The position numbers and the translations under genes were made by a program. A DNA stretch of 64,000 nt, from contig NZ_BCMI01000001.1 in assembly GCF_002217985.1 (NCBI RefSeq), positions 124,001 to 188,000 of the forward strand, read 5' to 3'. This stretch comes from Secundilactobacillus pentosiphilus. GTDB taxonomy: Bacteria; Bacillota; Bacilli; Lactobacillales; Lactobacillaceae. The notes under the pieces were generated by a model. The model saw only the letters and a program-made list of their open reading frames with translations, ran no database searches and was not told the DNA's origin. Each line of letters begins with the position of its first letter. Positions within the stretch are counted from its first letter, which is position 1. Positions 25,762 to 33,863 of this stretch are shown in pieces.

Positions 25762-26325
25762 ATGAAACACGTCATTGTCATTACGGGGGCAACGGGAACC
25801 GGTAAAACAACGGTGAGTACCTATTTAAAAACCGAATATCAAATTCCACGAATTATTACGCATACGACGCGGCCAATGCGGCCCGGCGAAAAAAACGGGA
25901 TCGATTATTATTTTGAAACGGATGCCAGCTTTGCCAGCAACCATTACTTAGAATCCGTGACCTATGCGGGTTATCAGTATGGCTCTTCGTATGAAGGGCT
26001 GGAGCGGGCGTTTAAGAAATCCGATTTGGTCAGTATCGTCCTGGATACTAAGGGCGCTGAAACTTACTTTCATGAATTAAAGGAGCAAGCGTTTATTTTA
26101 TTTTTAACGGTGGGCAAAACCGTGATGCTGCACGAACGGCTTAAAGATCGCGGTGACCAGTTGGAGATGATCCGGTCCCGAATTAAAAGTAAGGAATATA
26201 GCCGCGATTTGACTCTGCCGGAAGATCTCCGAGGGATCGCTACCGTGATTCAAAACGATGACTGGCAGCAGACACAGGAACGGCTTGATGAGATTGTGTT
26301 AGGTTTGCAGACGTCTTCCGTTTAA
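25762..26325 (+). CDS. Guanylate-kinase-like P-loop protein
   Basis: A 187-residue nucleotide kinase fold. The P-loop is GATGTGKTT near the N terminus, followed by the GMP-binding stretch THTTRPMRPGEKNGIDYYF and YAGYQYGSSYEGLE, close to guanylate kinase (TTRKPRPGE, G-x-DY-F). It is shorter and more divergent than housekeeping Gmk (about 205), and its partner is a Nudix gene rather than rpoZ or dfp, so it is probably a paralogue. GGGGGA precedes the ATG. Reaction GMP + ATP to GDP is likely but not certain. Confidence 0.82.
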   Translation: MKHVIVITGATGTGKTTVSTYLKTEYQIPRIITHTTRPMRPGEKNGIDYYFETDASFASNHYLESVTYAGYQYGSSYEGLERAFKKSDLVSIVLDTKGAETYFHELKEQAFILFLTVGKTVMLHERLKDRGDQLEMIRSRIKSKEYSRDLTLPEDLRGIATVIQNDDWQQTQERLDEIVLGLQTSSV

Positions 26326-26376
26326 AAAGCGGTGGACATATGTGTTATTGTTCATATATTTGTGATACACTATCTT

Positions 26377-26396
26377 AAACGTAATCATTATTATTT
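26377..26396. promoter_or_regulatory. Zur-like box upstream of the Fur-family gene
   Basis: AAACGTAATCATTATTATTT resembles the Firmicute Zur operator (half-sites around TAAT-N-ATTA). The left half fits well, the right half only partly. It overlaps the presumed start-site region of the next gene, just after a TACACT -10 at 26366-26371. Confidence 0.5.
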
Positions 26397-26438
26397 AAAG
26401 CGTACGTTATCACGTTATAGCTAAAGAGGTGTCATCAC

Positions 26439-26876
26439 ATGCAGGCGGAACTTACACAGGCATTAACGGAATTAAAAAAGAACCATTTAAAGGTGACCAA
26501 ACAGCGTAGAGCACTTTTGAGTTACCTCCTTCAAAATCAAGATCACTACCACGATGTGACCCTTGTTGACGACTATATGAGAAAGCAGTTTCCCGGGATG
26601 AGTCACAACACGATTTATCGCAATATCAAAGAATTTGAAGAAGTCGGCATGGTGGAACAGCAGGTTCAAGGAGACCAAGCACGGGTCAAATACCAGTGTG
26701 ATTTTCGGCACCTTCACCACCACCACTTTATTTGCCAGAACTGCGGTAAGGTCACTGAGCTTAAAGAGTGTCCGCTAGATGCGTTTAAGGCGCAATTGCC
26801 GGGTTACGAAATCGTGGGTCATCGAATTGAACTGTATGGCATTTGCCCAGACTGTCAAAAACGGTTAGCAAAGTAA
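26439..26876 (+). CDS. Fur-family metal regulator (Zur/PerR type)
   Basis: A 145-residue metalloregulator. An N-terminal winged helix (LKVTKQRRALLSYLL to EEVGMVEQ) precedes the metal domain with HLHHHHFICQNCGKV. The two CxxC pairs (CQNC and CPDC) hold the structural zinc, and the His cluster belongs to the sensing sites. Which metal or peroxide it senses is not settled by sequence; the upstream Zur-like box favours zinc and autoregulation. GAGGTG lies before the ATG. It stands alone and ends at a terminator. Confidence 0.87.
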   Translation: MQAELTQALTELKKNHLKVTKQRRALLSYLLQNQDHYHDVTLVDDYMRKQFPGMSHNTIYRNIKEFEEVGMVEQQVQGDQARVKYQCDFRHLHHHHFICQNCGKVTELKECPLDAFKAQLPGYEIVGHRIELYGICPDCQKRLAK

Positions 26877-26884
26877 TTTCTGTA

Positions 26885-26922
26885 AACAAACCTTATTCAA
26901 TATTTAAGGTTTGTTTTGTTGT
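26885..26922 (+). terminator. Intrinsic terminator
   Basis: AACAAACCTTA pairs with TAAGGTTTGTT, followed by a T-rich tail, just past the Fur-family gene. Confidence 0.75.
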
Positions 26923-26986
26923 TTATTAATAATAATTTGAGATACTAGGGACTAATAAGAAGTTCAATTAAGGGAGGCAATTTATC

Positions 26987-27496
26987 ATGGCATATCGGAC
27001 ACCGCCATTTATCACGCCGTTTGCAATTGTTTCAATCGCACTAGCACTTGGTGCGACCAACGTGGTGGTCAACTCAGTCAGTCACGCCCAGGAGGGGAAA
27101 CCAGCCAGCTCGCAAGTGGTTTCTAATCATTCAATGATCGATTCGACTAAGCAGTCGTCTGATTCTGACAGCAAGTCCTCAGATAAAAAGAATTCTAGCA
27201 GCGACAGTTCAAAGAAGGATGCTTCTAGTTCACAGGACAGCGAAAACGACACGAGTACCACGTCTTCCAATCCGCAAACCGCAACAAGCAATGCGAATAA
27301 AACCGCTAACAAGTCGAGGTCAGCTGGCAAAGAAACCACGAATAACGGCGGGACGAATAATTCTAAATCAGCTAACGCATCCTCACAAACTAACAATACC
27401 CAAACCAATAATGATTCTGGCGGTACTGGTGACACTGGTAATACGGACAATACCAGTGATACTGGTAACACCGATCAGACTTCGGGTCAACAATAA
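26987..27496 (+). CDS. Ser/Asn/Thr-rich exported protein
   Basis: A 169-residue low-complexity protein. Residues 8-30 are a hydrophobic signal or anchor (FAIVSIALALGATNVVVNS); the rest is almost only Ser, Asp, Asn, Thr, Gly and Lys, with SSDSDSKSSDKK-like and DTGNTDNTSDTG-like runs. Such disordered tails usually span the cell wall as a spacer, but no sorting motif follows, so the protein may be membrane-anchored at the N terminus only. GGGAGG precedes the ATG. The next gene starts 15 bases on. I do not recognise a family. Confidence 0.7.
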   Translation: MAYRTPPFITPFAIVSIALALGATNVVVNSVSHAQEGKPASSQVVSNHSMIDSTKQSSDSDSKSSDKKNSSSDSSKKDASSSQDSENDTSTTSSNPQTATSNANKTANKSRSAGKETTNNGGTNNSKSANASSQTNNTQTNNDSGGTGDTGNTDNTSDTGNTDQTSGQQ

Positions 27497-27510
27497 GGAG
27501 ATGACACCAC

Positions 27511-28452
27511 TTGTTTAGTTTCTTAGATATGATCAATCACTACTTGGGATACGTGAACTTAAACGTCAAACTAAAAAACCGGATTTACACGATTCTTGGT
27601 GTTTTAGGTGTCATCTACTTGCTGTACGTTTCGGTACGCTGGATCAAGAACGGCTTTGCACTGCGCGGCAGCCTTATCCTGCTAGTGGGCTTGATCCTTG
27701 CTTACTTCTCGATCATGAATATTTTCTACTATTTTACTGATAAGCAGGCGCCGCTAGATATTTCACCAAAGATTGAAAAAGCACTGGGTAAAACGCTGGG
27801 CGGAAATGAGCAAGCACATGAAGAAGCTCAATACTCCAGGGAACAACGTGGCAATAGCCTACTAAATGGTGCTAATATTCCGGCGAACGGTTATTTTGAT
27901 AGTAAAAAGATTTTACCTGGTAAAGTGGCAGTCAGCCCAGATCAAAGTAGTAATATTGCACAATTGGCCAATCAGTTGCAGCAAATGAATTTGATGACGC
28001 CTAATTACGGCGGCCTGGGTTCACGTGAACTGGCTCAGCAGCTTAACAAAAATAAAAAGCCGGTTTACGCGATCGGGCTAGGGGTTAATATTCCCTATTT
28101 CGAACTTAAGCAGGACGGCCAGCAGATGGTCGTTTATGCCGGAATGAACCAAGCGCAAAAGGCGCCCATGGGCAGAATTACTACGGTGGGACTGCAACCG
28201 ATCGAAGACGTCTACGATAAGGTGAAACTCTACCTTGCTAACGTCATCCTAGTTGGCGGCCCGTACATGGTGATGGGTAGAAATGAACCCATTGAAAAGC
28301 AGGCCCCGTATACAATTCGTGTTCAGTTAGCTTATGAACGGGAAAAGAAGGCTCATACGCATCAAGCGGAGCCGGAGACGGCAAGCCATACTGTTTCACC
28401 CGCCAGTTCAGCGACAAATCAGCCAACTTCACGGATGAGACGGTATCATTAG
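27511..28452 (+). CDS. Conserved membrane protein of unknown function
   Basis: A 313-residue protein. Two membrane helices lie near residues 25-47 and 53-75, preceded by a short amphipathic start. The rest (from about 80) appears soluble and ends in a Ser/Thr/Pro/Arg-rich tail. It resembles uncharacterised Lactobacillaceae membrane proteins; I cannot name a function. Start TTG at 27511 with AAGGAG overlapping the previous gene's stop. The close spacing and shared envelope location with the Ser/Asn-rich protein make an operon likely. Confidence 0.7.
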   Translation: MFSFLDMINHYLGYVNLNVKLKNRIYTILGVLGVIYLLYVSVRWIKNGFALRGSLILLVGLILAYFSIMNIFYYFTDKQAPLDISPKIEKALGKTLGGNEQAHEEAQYSREQRGNSLLNGANIPANGYFDSKKILPGKVAVSPDQSSNIAQLANQLQQMNLMTPNYGGLGSRELAQQLNKNKKPVYAIGLGVNIPYFELKQDGQQMVVYAGMNQAQKAPMGRITTVGLQPIEDVYDKVKLYLANVILVGGPYMVMGRNEPIEKQAPYTIRVQLAYEREKKAHTHQAEPETASHTVSPASSATNQPTSRMRRYH

Positions 28453-28497
28453 GTTAAAAAGCGTGTTAAAGCACGTGCGGCTTTAAGAACGCAATGT

Positions 28498-28539
28498 AAA
28501 AAACGTCATGCTGATAAACTTTGTCGGCATGACGTTTTT
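28498..28539 (+). terminator. Intrinsic terminator
   Basis: AAAAACGTCATGC and its complement GCATGACGTTTTT with a 15-nt loop, 45 bases past the envelope-protein operon. Confidence 0.85.
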
Positions 28540-28733
28540 GCGTTAAGTAGCCTTTATTGAGCGATTAATGACATATATGTTTTAATGAAACTCTCATGCT
28601 ACTAAATGGCCATCTCAAAGAAGTGAATATTCTACCGTTTGATGAAAAAATTATCGCGGTTAATAAGGCCTGATTTAACGCTGTTTGTGTAGGCACACAC
28701 CCCAATGAGGGGGATAGTGGGCGACTGATTGTT

Positions 28734-28762
28734 TTGACCCAAGCGTGAATATGGTTTAATAT
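28734..28762 (+). promoter_or_regulatory. Promoter of the polar amino acid importer
   Basis: -35 TTGACC, 17-base spacer, -10 TAATAT. It lies 230 bases before the start codon, implying a long leader RNA. Confidence 0.75.
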
Positions 28763-28768
28763 TTAAAC

Positions 28769-28992
28769 TAGAGTTAAAATGAGAAGCGTGTGAAATTAGT
28801 CAAATATTTCAGCGCTTTCGAACGTGCGCTTTAATTGAGTGCAACTCACGCGAACCAAATAATAAGTAATTTCCAGCCGTCTAAGCGAGCAGGCTGTATG
28901 CCTCTATCAGACCATGCAGCTTGTTCGCTTGTCTTGTTGTAAACTACTTTAGCGTTTGGTCGCTATTTTTTCATAAGGCGGAGGGGAAAAAC
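28769..28992 (+). ncRNA. Long structured leader of the amino acid importer
   Basis: About 220 nt between promoter and first gene, with no small gene of note. The core is an 18-bp stem (28883-28900 with 28913-28930, AAGCGAGCAGGCTGTATG against its complement with three G-U pairs) around a 12-nt loop. Upstream lie AGCGC/GCGCT and GAGT/ACTC hairpins inside a possible GCGTG/CACGC closing stem. Downstream is a short TAGCG/CGCTA hairpin followed by six T residues (about 28950-28972), which could be a weak attenuator. No match to a known riboswitch or T-box is apparent. Confidence 0.6.
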
Positions 28993-29733
28993 ATGTCAAT
29001 GATTGAATTTCATAATGTTCAAAAGTACTACGGCGATTTCCATGCTTTGCATGACATTAACCTAACCATTGATGCTGGAGAAACTGTGGTGCTGATTGGC
29101 CCATCAGGCTCTGGTAAATCAACTTTGATTCGAACAGTCAACGGGCTGGAGCGGATTCAGGAAGGCAAACTGATCGTTAACGGTCAAGATTTGGCGGACC
29201 GAAAAACGGATATGAACCGGATTCGTAAGAACGTTGGAATGGTGTTCCAACACTTTAATTTATATGCGAATAAAACGATTTTGGAAAATATCATGCTGGC
29301 GCCTCGGCTGGTTTTGAAGCGGCCAGAAGAAGAGAATAAAAAGATTGCTATGAACATGCTGGATCGGGTCGGCTTGGCTGATCAAGCACCCAAGATGCCT
29401 GCACAGCTTTCTGGTGGGCAGCAGCAACGGATTGCCATTGCCCGTTCACTGGCCATGAAGCCTAAAGCACTGCTATTTGATGAACCAACCAGCGCGTTGG
29501 ATCCAGAAATGATTGATGATGTCCTAAACGTCATGAAAGACATCGCCCGTGACTCTTCAATGACCATGTTAGTGGTGACCCACGAAATGGGCTTCGCCCG
29601 CGAAGTGGCTAACCGGGTTATTTTCATGGCGGATGGCCGCATTCTTGAAGATGATAGTAAAGAGAAGTTCTTTGATGGGCAGCCAAGTAACGAACGTGCC
29701 CGTCAATTCTTAAGCAAGATTATCACTCATTAA
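28993..29733 (+). CDS. Polar amino acid ABC importer ATPase
   Basis: A 246-residue ATPase of the GlnQ/HisP family. Walker A is GPSGSGKST, the signature LSGGQQQRIAIAR and Walker B ALLFDEPTSALDPEM; the H-loop is VVTHEMGFA. It drives the binding protein and two permeases that follow. The frame is open upstream to 28921, but GGAGGGG at 28980-28985 fits the ATG at 28993. The order ATPase, binding protein, permease, permease is common for lactobacillar glutamine/glutamate importers. Substrate probably Gln, Glu or Asp, not proven. Confidence 0.9.
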   Translation: MSMIEFHNVQKYYGDFHALHDINLTIDAGETVVLIGPSGSGKSTLIRTVNGLERIQEGKLIVNGQDLADRKTDMNRIRKNVGMVFQHFNLYANKTILENIMLAPRLVLKRPEEENKKIAMNMLDRVGLADQAPKMPAQLSGGQQQRIAIARSLAMKPKALLFDEPTSALDPEMIDDVLNVMKDIARDSSMTMLVVTHEMGFAREVANRVIFMADGRILEDDSKEKFFDGQPSNERARQFLSKIITH

Positions 29734-29751
29734 AAGTCAGGAGATGGGAGC

Positions 29752-30585
29752 ATGAAGAAATTTTTCCGATTGGTCAGCGTTATCATCTCTAGTCTTGCAT
29801 TAGTACTTGTATTGACTGCCTGCGGATCAAAATCGCTGGCAGATCAAAACGTGGTGACACGTGCTAAGCGGACCAATACGATTACTTGGGGTGTTAAAGC
29901 TGATACGAAACTGTTTGGTTTAATGGACGTGAAAGATAGTCACATCAAGGGCTTTGAAGTCGATATGGCAAGGGCGCTCACTAAGCAGATTTTAGGACCC
30001 AAAGGGAAGGCCGAGTTTGTTCAAGTAACAAGTTCTACCCGGGTACCATTACTGAAAAACGGGAACATTGATGCCATTATGGCAACGATGACCATTACAC
30101 CAGAGCGGTTAAAGCAGGTCGACTTTTCTCGGTCGTACTTTGATGCCGGACAATCCTTGCTGGTTAAGAAGGGCAGTCCAATCAAAAACGTGCGGGACCT
30201 AAACAAGAAAGGTGCTACCGTTTTGGGCGTGGTTGGTTCTAACTCCGTTCAAAACGTGGCTAAATTTGCTCCGAAGGCCAAGGTGCTGCAACTTTCTGAT
30301 TACGCCCAGGCCATGACGGCTTTGAAGTCGGGCCAAGGTGAAGCACTGACTACTGATAACGGTATCTTAGCCGGGATGTCAGTGGAAAACCCCGGTTATG
30401 TTCTAACCGGCGGGGCCTTTACGAAGGAACCTTACGGGATCGCTATCAATAAAAATCAACCCGAGTTTAAACACGATCTTAACCGTGCTTTAACGAAGGT
30501 TGAACAGAGCGGTCAGTATAACCGGATTCTGAAGAAGTGGTTTGGTAACGTACCAGGCATGAACGTGAAGGAGATGGAACGATGA
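29752..30585 (+). CDS. Polar amino acid binding lipoprotein
   Basis: A 277-residue SBP family 3 protein. A signal peptide ends in the lipobox LTAC, so Cys24 is lipidated and the protein is tethered outside the membrane. ITWGVKADTKLFGLMDVKDSHIKGFEVDMARAL and MTITPERLKQVDFSRSYFDAGQSLLVKKG are the typical ligand-binding segments, with the Arg that binds the amino acid carboxylate likely in TPERLKQ or in an adjacent loop. It is 18 bases behind the ATPase and overlaps the first permease by four bases. Confidence 0.9.
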   Translation: MKKFFRLVSVIISSLALVLVLTACGSKSLADQNVVTRAKRTNTITWGVKADTKLFGLMDVKDSHIKGFEVDMARALTKQILGPKGKAEFVQVTSSTRVPLLKNGNIDAIMATMTITPERLKQVDFSRSYFDAGQSLLVKKGSPIKNVRDLNKKGATVLGVVGSNSVQNVAKFAPKAKVLQLSDYAQAMTALKSGQGEALTTDNGILAGMSVENPGYVLTGGAFTKEPYGIAINKNQPEFKHDLNRALTKVEQSGQYNRILKKWFGNVPGMNVKEMER

Positions 30586-31220
30586 TAGCTATTTTTCATA
30601 ATTACGGCAGTCTGTTGCTCCAAGGATTTGGTCAAACCCTCCTTTGCAGTGTGATTGCGTTGATTTTCAGTCTGGTGATTGGATCAATGTTTGCCATTTT
30701 TGAAACCACACCAATTAAGTTCCTGCGGGTCATTGCCCGAATCTACATTGAAGTTTTCCGGAATATCCCGTTACTGGTAATCACCATGTTTTTCTACGTG
30801 GTAATTCCCATGTTTGTGACGAAGATCAACGGATTCACCGCCGGGACGATTGGATTGACTATTTACACGTCAGCTTTTATTGCTGAAACGGTGCGTTCCG
30901 GGATCAATTCAGTGGATCCTGGTCAAATGGAAGGGGCCCGCGCCAATGGGTTATCCTGGTGGCAGTCAATGCAGCACATTGTTTTGCCGCAGGCCTTTCG
31001 TTACGTTATTCCGCCACTGGGCAACCAGTTTATTAACTTAGTTAAAAACTCCTCAGTCTTAGCCTTCGTGGCTGGATTTGACCTGATGTATCAAGGTAAC
31101 GTCATTGCCTCAGATTCCCTGAATACCATGAGCACTTACATCTGTATTGGTATTTTATATCTGATCATCACGTTGCCGCTGAGTTATTGGATGCGTTATC
31201 TCGAAAAGAAATTAGCCTAG
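30582..31220 (+). CDS. Polar amino acid ABC permease, first
   Basis: A 212-residue HisM/GlnP-type permease with about five helices. The EAA loop (VRSGINSVDPGQMEGARANGLSWWQSMQHIVLPQAFR) docks the ATPase. It starts with ATGA inside the stop of the binding protein and is followed 12 bases later by a second permease, with which it should form the heterodimeric channel. Confidence 0.9.
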   Translation: MIAIFHNYGSLLLQGFGQTLLCSVIALIFSLVIGSMFAIFETTPIKFLRVIARIYIEVFRNIPLLVITMFFYVVIPMFVTKINGFTAGTIGLTIYTSAFIAETVRSGINSVDPGQMEGARANGLSWWQSMQHIVLPQAFRYVIPPLGNQFINLVKNSSVLAFVAGFDLMYQGNVIASDSLNTMSTYICIGILYLIITLPLSYWMRYLEKKLA

Positions 31221-31232
31221 GGGGGTGCAGTC

Positions 31233-31886
31233 ATGAAAGACTTTATTAACGCATATTCATGGATCAACATCCATTACTTACTTCAGGGCCTTTGGATTAC
31301 GGTGGCTGTATCTTTGGTGTCCATTGTTGGCAGCTACGTCTTAGGCTCAATTTTAGGCATTGTCCGTTACGTCAACATTAAGGTGATCTCTCCAGTTGTG
31401 GGTTTGTTTATCGATATTATTCGTAACCTGCCATTACTGCTGATTATTTTCTTTACGTACTTTGGGTTACCCAACCTGGGTCTTCGGCCAAGCAGTGTTT
31501 GGGCAACGATTTTAGCGATGACCGTCTTTGAATCAACGATGATCGCTGAAATCGTCCGATCTGGGATTGCGGCTGTTGATCCCGGCCAAATGGAGGGTGC
31601 TAGAGCTAACGGGTTATCTTACGGGCAGGCAATGTACCACATTGTTTTACCGCAGGCGATGAAAAAAATGATTCCAGCGCTGGTCAGTCAATTTATTTCA
31701 CTGATCAAGGATACCTCACTGGCTACGATTATCGTGCTGCCGGATTTGATGCATAATGCGCAGATCGTTTACGGCCAGAATTCAACTTATATCCTGCCAA
31801 TGTTCTTGATGATTGCCGTGATGTACTTTATCGTATGTTACGCGTTGTCGCTGTTATCACGTTCGTTGGATAGAAGGATGAGTTAA
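31233..31886 (+). CDS. Polar amino acid ABC permease, second
   Basis: A 217-residue paralogue of the preceding permease with the same EAA loop (VRSGIAAVDPGQMEGARANGLSYGQAMYHIVLPQAMK), nearly identical over the coupling region. It is the last gene of the importer operon; GGGGGG precedes the ATG. Two palindromic elements begin five bases after the stop. Confidence 0.9.
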   Translation: MKDFINAYSWINIHYLLQGLWITVAVSLVSIVGSYVLGSILGIVRYVNIKVISPVVGLFIDIIRNLPLLLIIFFTYFGLPNLGLRPSSVWATILAMTVFESTMIAEIVRSGIAAVDPGQMEGARANGLSYGQAMYHIVLPQAMKKMIPALVSQFISLIKDTSLATIIVLPDLMHNAQIVYGQNSTYILPMFLMIAVMYFIVCYALSLLSRSLDRRMS

Positions 31887-31890
31887 TTTT

Positions 31891-32013
31891 CAGAGAGTGT
31901 GAACCAAGTTGCTTAGAGACTGAAGCAGAACGGCACCCCACCATAAATCCCGAACTTGGATTTGTGGTGGGGTGCCGTTCTGTGCAGGTCTCTGGCTTGG
32001 TGAGCACGTTTAG
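31891..32013 (+). repeat. Nested palindromic element, copy A
   Basis: About 122 nt forming one long hairpin: an outer AGAGAC.../...GTCTCT region, then an almost perfect CAGAACGGCACCCCACCA arm and its complement around a loop containing GAACTTGG. Left end AGAGTGTGAA, right end TGAGCACGTTT. It lies just past the importer operon. The same ends and loop recur in copies B and C. Confidence 0.8.
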
Positions 32014-32016
32014 TAA

Positions 32017-32140
32017 CAGAGAGTGTGAAAACAAGCGTTTAAAGAGTGGAGTCTAAGGGCGCGCAACGGAAATCCCCTGAACTTGGGGATTTTTGTTGTG
32101 TGCCCTTAGATGCAACTCTTTGCTTGTTTGAGCACGTTTA
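32017..32140 (+). repeat. Nested palindromic element, copy B
   Basis: About 124 nt, four bases after copy A. It has the same left end (AGAGTGTGAAAA), right end (TGAGCACGTTTA) and loop motif (CTGAACTTGG), but different stem sequences: AAACAAGC/GCTTGTTT outside, TCTAAGGGC/GCCCTTAGA in the middle and AAATCCCC/GGGGATTT at the tip. Stems differ while pairing is kept, which indicates selection or a copying process acting on structure. Confidence 0.8.
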
Positions 32141-32152
32141 CAGCCAATACAA

Positions 32153-32196
32153 AAAGAGCCGCCATCCCAATGTCTTTGTTGAGGTGACGGCTCTTT
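32153..32196. terminator. Intrinsic terminator of hflX
   Basis: AAAGAGCCG pairs with CGGCTCTTT around an imperfect loop, just past the hflX stop. Confidence 0.8.
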
Positions 32197-32206
32197 AGTG
32201 TTGAAA

Positions 32207-33484
32207 TTACTGTTCCAAAACGTATTTTTCAAAACGTTTATAATCAACGTTAGTGACTTCAGCTTCGATCTTCGTCCCGTTTTCCAGGTAATCCGTTGAT
32301 TTGACGCTGGCGTGTTCGTTTAAATACGAAACGACATCGCCCTTTTCGAACGGAATCAGGAAGGTTGCGGTGACGTAGTTCTTGAAGACTTTTTCGCGAA
32401 TGACTTGAACCAGCAAGTCGATGGACGCAGGATCTTTGGCGGAGACAACGATTTCGTCGCCAGCGCGGGACGGATACTCGTTATCCGTTAAATCAGCTTT
32501 GTTGTAAACGGTGATCATTGGCAGATCAGGGACACCAATTTCCGTTAAGGTTTTTTTAGTTGTCGACATCATATCGATCCGGTTGGGACTGGAATAGTCA
32601 ACGACTTGAATCAGTAGATCAGCATTGGCGGCCTCGTATAGAGTTGATTTGAAGGCTTCCACCAGGGTGGTCGGTAATTGCGAAACAAAGCCGACCGTAT
32701 CACTGAGCAGCAGTTTCTTTGAATCATCAAACTGTAATTGGCGGACGCTGGTATCCAAAGTCGCAAAGAGCATGTTCTTGACCATGACTTGCTTGTCTTC
32801 ATTCATGCCGTACCGTTTGATCAGTTCATTCATGATGGTTGACTTGCCGGCGTTGGTGTAACCGATCAATGCAACGTTAGGCAACTGGATTTTTTCGCGT
32901 TGCTGGCGTTTAACTTCAGCTGACTTATCAACGTCTTTGAGTTCGTGACGGACATGGTTGATCTGCCGCTGAACGGTCCGCCGGTTTAATTCGATCTGGG
33001 CTTCACCGGCACCACGGTTGGTGAAACCGCCACCGGAACTAGTCCCAGTTTGTTGGTCTAACCGCTGATTCATCGCGGTATGCAAACGTGGCATCTGGTA
33101 CTGCAGTTTAGCCAATTGAACTTGCAGCTTAGCTTCCCGACTTTGGGCCCGGTTGGCAAAAATTGCCAGGATCAAACCGGTTCGATCCATGACGGGCACC
33201 TTGACGATTTTTTCCAAGTTTCTGATTTGACTGGGTGTCAGCTCATCGTTTGCGACCACGATTTCGGCACCCGTATCAACGACAATATCACGTAGTTCTT
33301 CAACTTTACCAGTTCCAAAATAGGTTCCGGCAACTGGCTGACTCAGATTTTGTACGGTGGTTTCTACCACTTTCATGTTATTGGCTTCTGACAATGCCTT
33401 TAACTCTTCCATGGCATAATCAAAGTTATAGCGTCCTGTATTAAGGCCAATGTTAATGACCGGCACAAGTTCGCTGTTATCCAT
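32207..33484 (-). CDS. hflX: GTPase HflX
   Basis: A 425-residue ribosome-binding GTPase that rescues or splits stalled ribosomes, especially after heat shock or antibiotic stress. N-terminal domain (1-180) with FGTGKVEEL and NDELTPSQIRNLE, then a helical arm, then the G domain with GYTNAGKST (G1), DTVGFVSQLP (G3) and YNKADL (G4). C-terminal about 70 residues are the extra domain. Size is as in Firmicute HflX. AAGGATG lies upstream of the ATG. It is convergent with the amino acid importer. Confidence 0.93.
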   Translation of the reverse strand: MDNSELVPVINIGLNTGRYNFDYAMEELKALSEANNMKVVETTVQNLSQPVAGTYFGTGKVEELRDIVVDTGAEIVVANDELTPSQIRNLEKIVKVPVMDRTGLILAIFANRAQSREAKLQVQLAKLQYQMPRLHTAMNQRLDQQTGTSSGGGFTNRGAGEAQIELNRRTVQRQINHVRHELKDVDKSAEVKRQQREKIQLPNVALIGYTNAGKSTIMNELIKRYGMNEDKQVMVKNMLFATLDTSVRQLQFDDSKKLLLSDTVGFVSQLPTTLVEAFKSTLYEAANADLLIQVVDYSSPNRIDMMSTTKKTLTEIGVPDLPMITVYNKADLTDNEYPSRAGDEIVVSAKDPASIDLLVQVIREKVFKNYVTATFLIPFEKGDVVSYLNEHASVKSTDYLENGTKIEAEVTNVDYKRFEKYVLEQ

Positions 33485-33863
33485 GTTGTCACCATCCTTA
33501 ATTGTTTAGCCCCAGTATAACATACGCTATCAGGCAGAGCGTGTGATATCAGGCAGGTGATAATTGCTTTTGCACAATTGATTTTTATGTGGTGACAGTT
33601 TACAATTAAAAGTGTTTTTTACGTCTCCTAAGAAGGAAACTTTTAAGGAAAATAATTTAGGAAAAACGGTTGATTGAACGAAAAGATATTCTAATGAGCG
33701 AAAATATATACAGCCCTTTACGACTAATATTCCCGTGGTTCACTGTGTTAGCTGTACAAAATGATAAAGTCGCATTGATTTTAATGCTTTTCTAATATAC
33801 AATGTATCCACGAATTCGTTACTACATATTCTTGCACGTTTATCCGATATTTGAGGGAGTGAA
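33485..33863. other. Intergenic region between hflX and opp
   Basis: About 380 bases, AT-rich. A minus-strand TATACT that may be the hflX -10 lies near 33520. A short imperfect direct repeat (TATCAGGCAG twice, 33530-33564) is visible. The opp promoter is at its right end. No gene and no clear riboswitch were seen. Confidence 0.5.
33775..33803 (+). promoter_or_regulatory. Promoter of the opp operon
   Basis: -35 TTGATT, 17-base spacer, -10 TACAAT, about 60 bases before oppA. Confidence 0.75.

Noticed and set aside
27127-27471. A 114-codon antisense open frame inside the Ser/Asn-rich gene.
   Set aside because: It is the mirror of a low-complexity coding repeat and has no start signals of its own.
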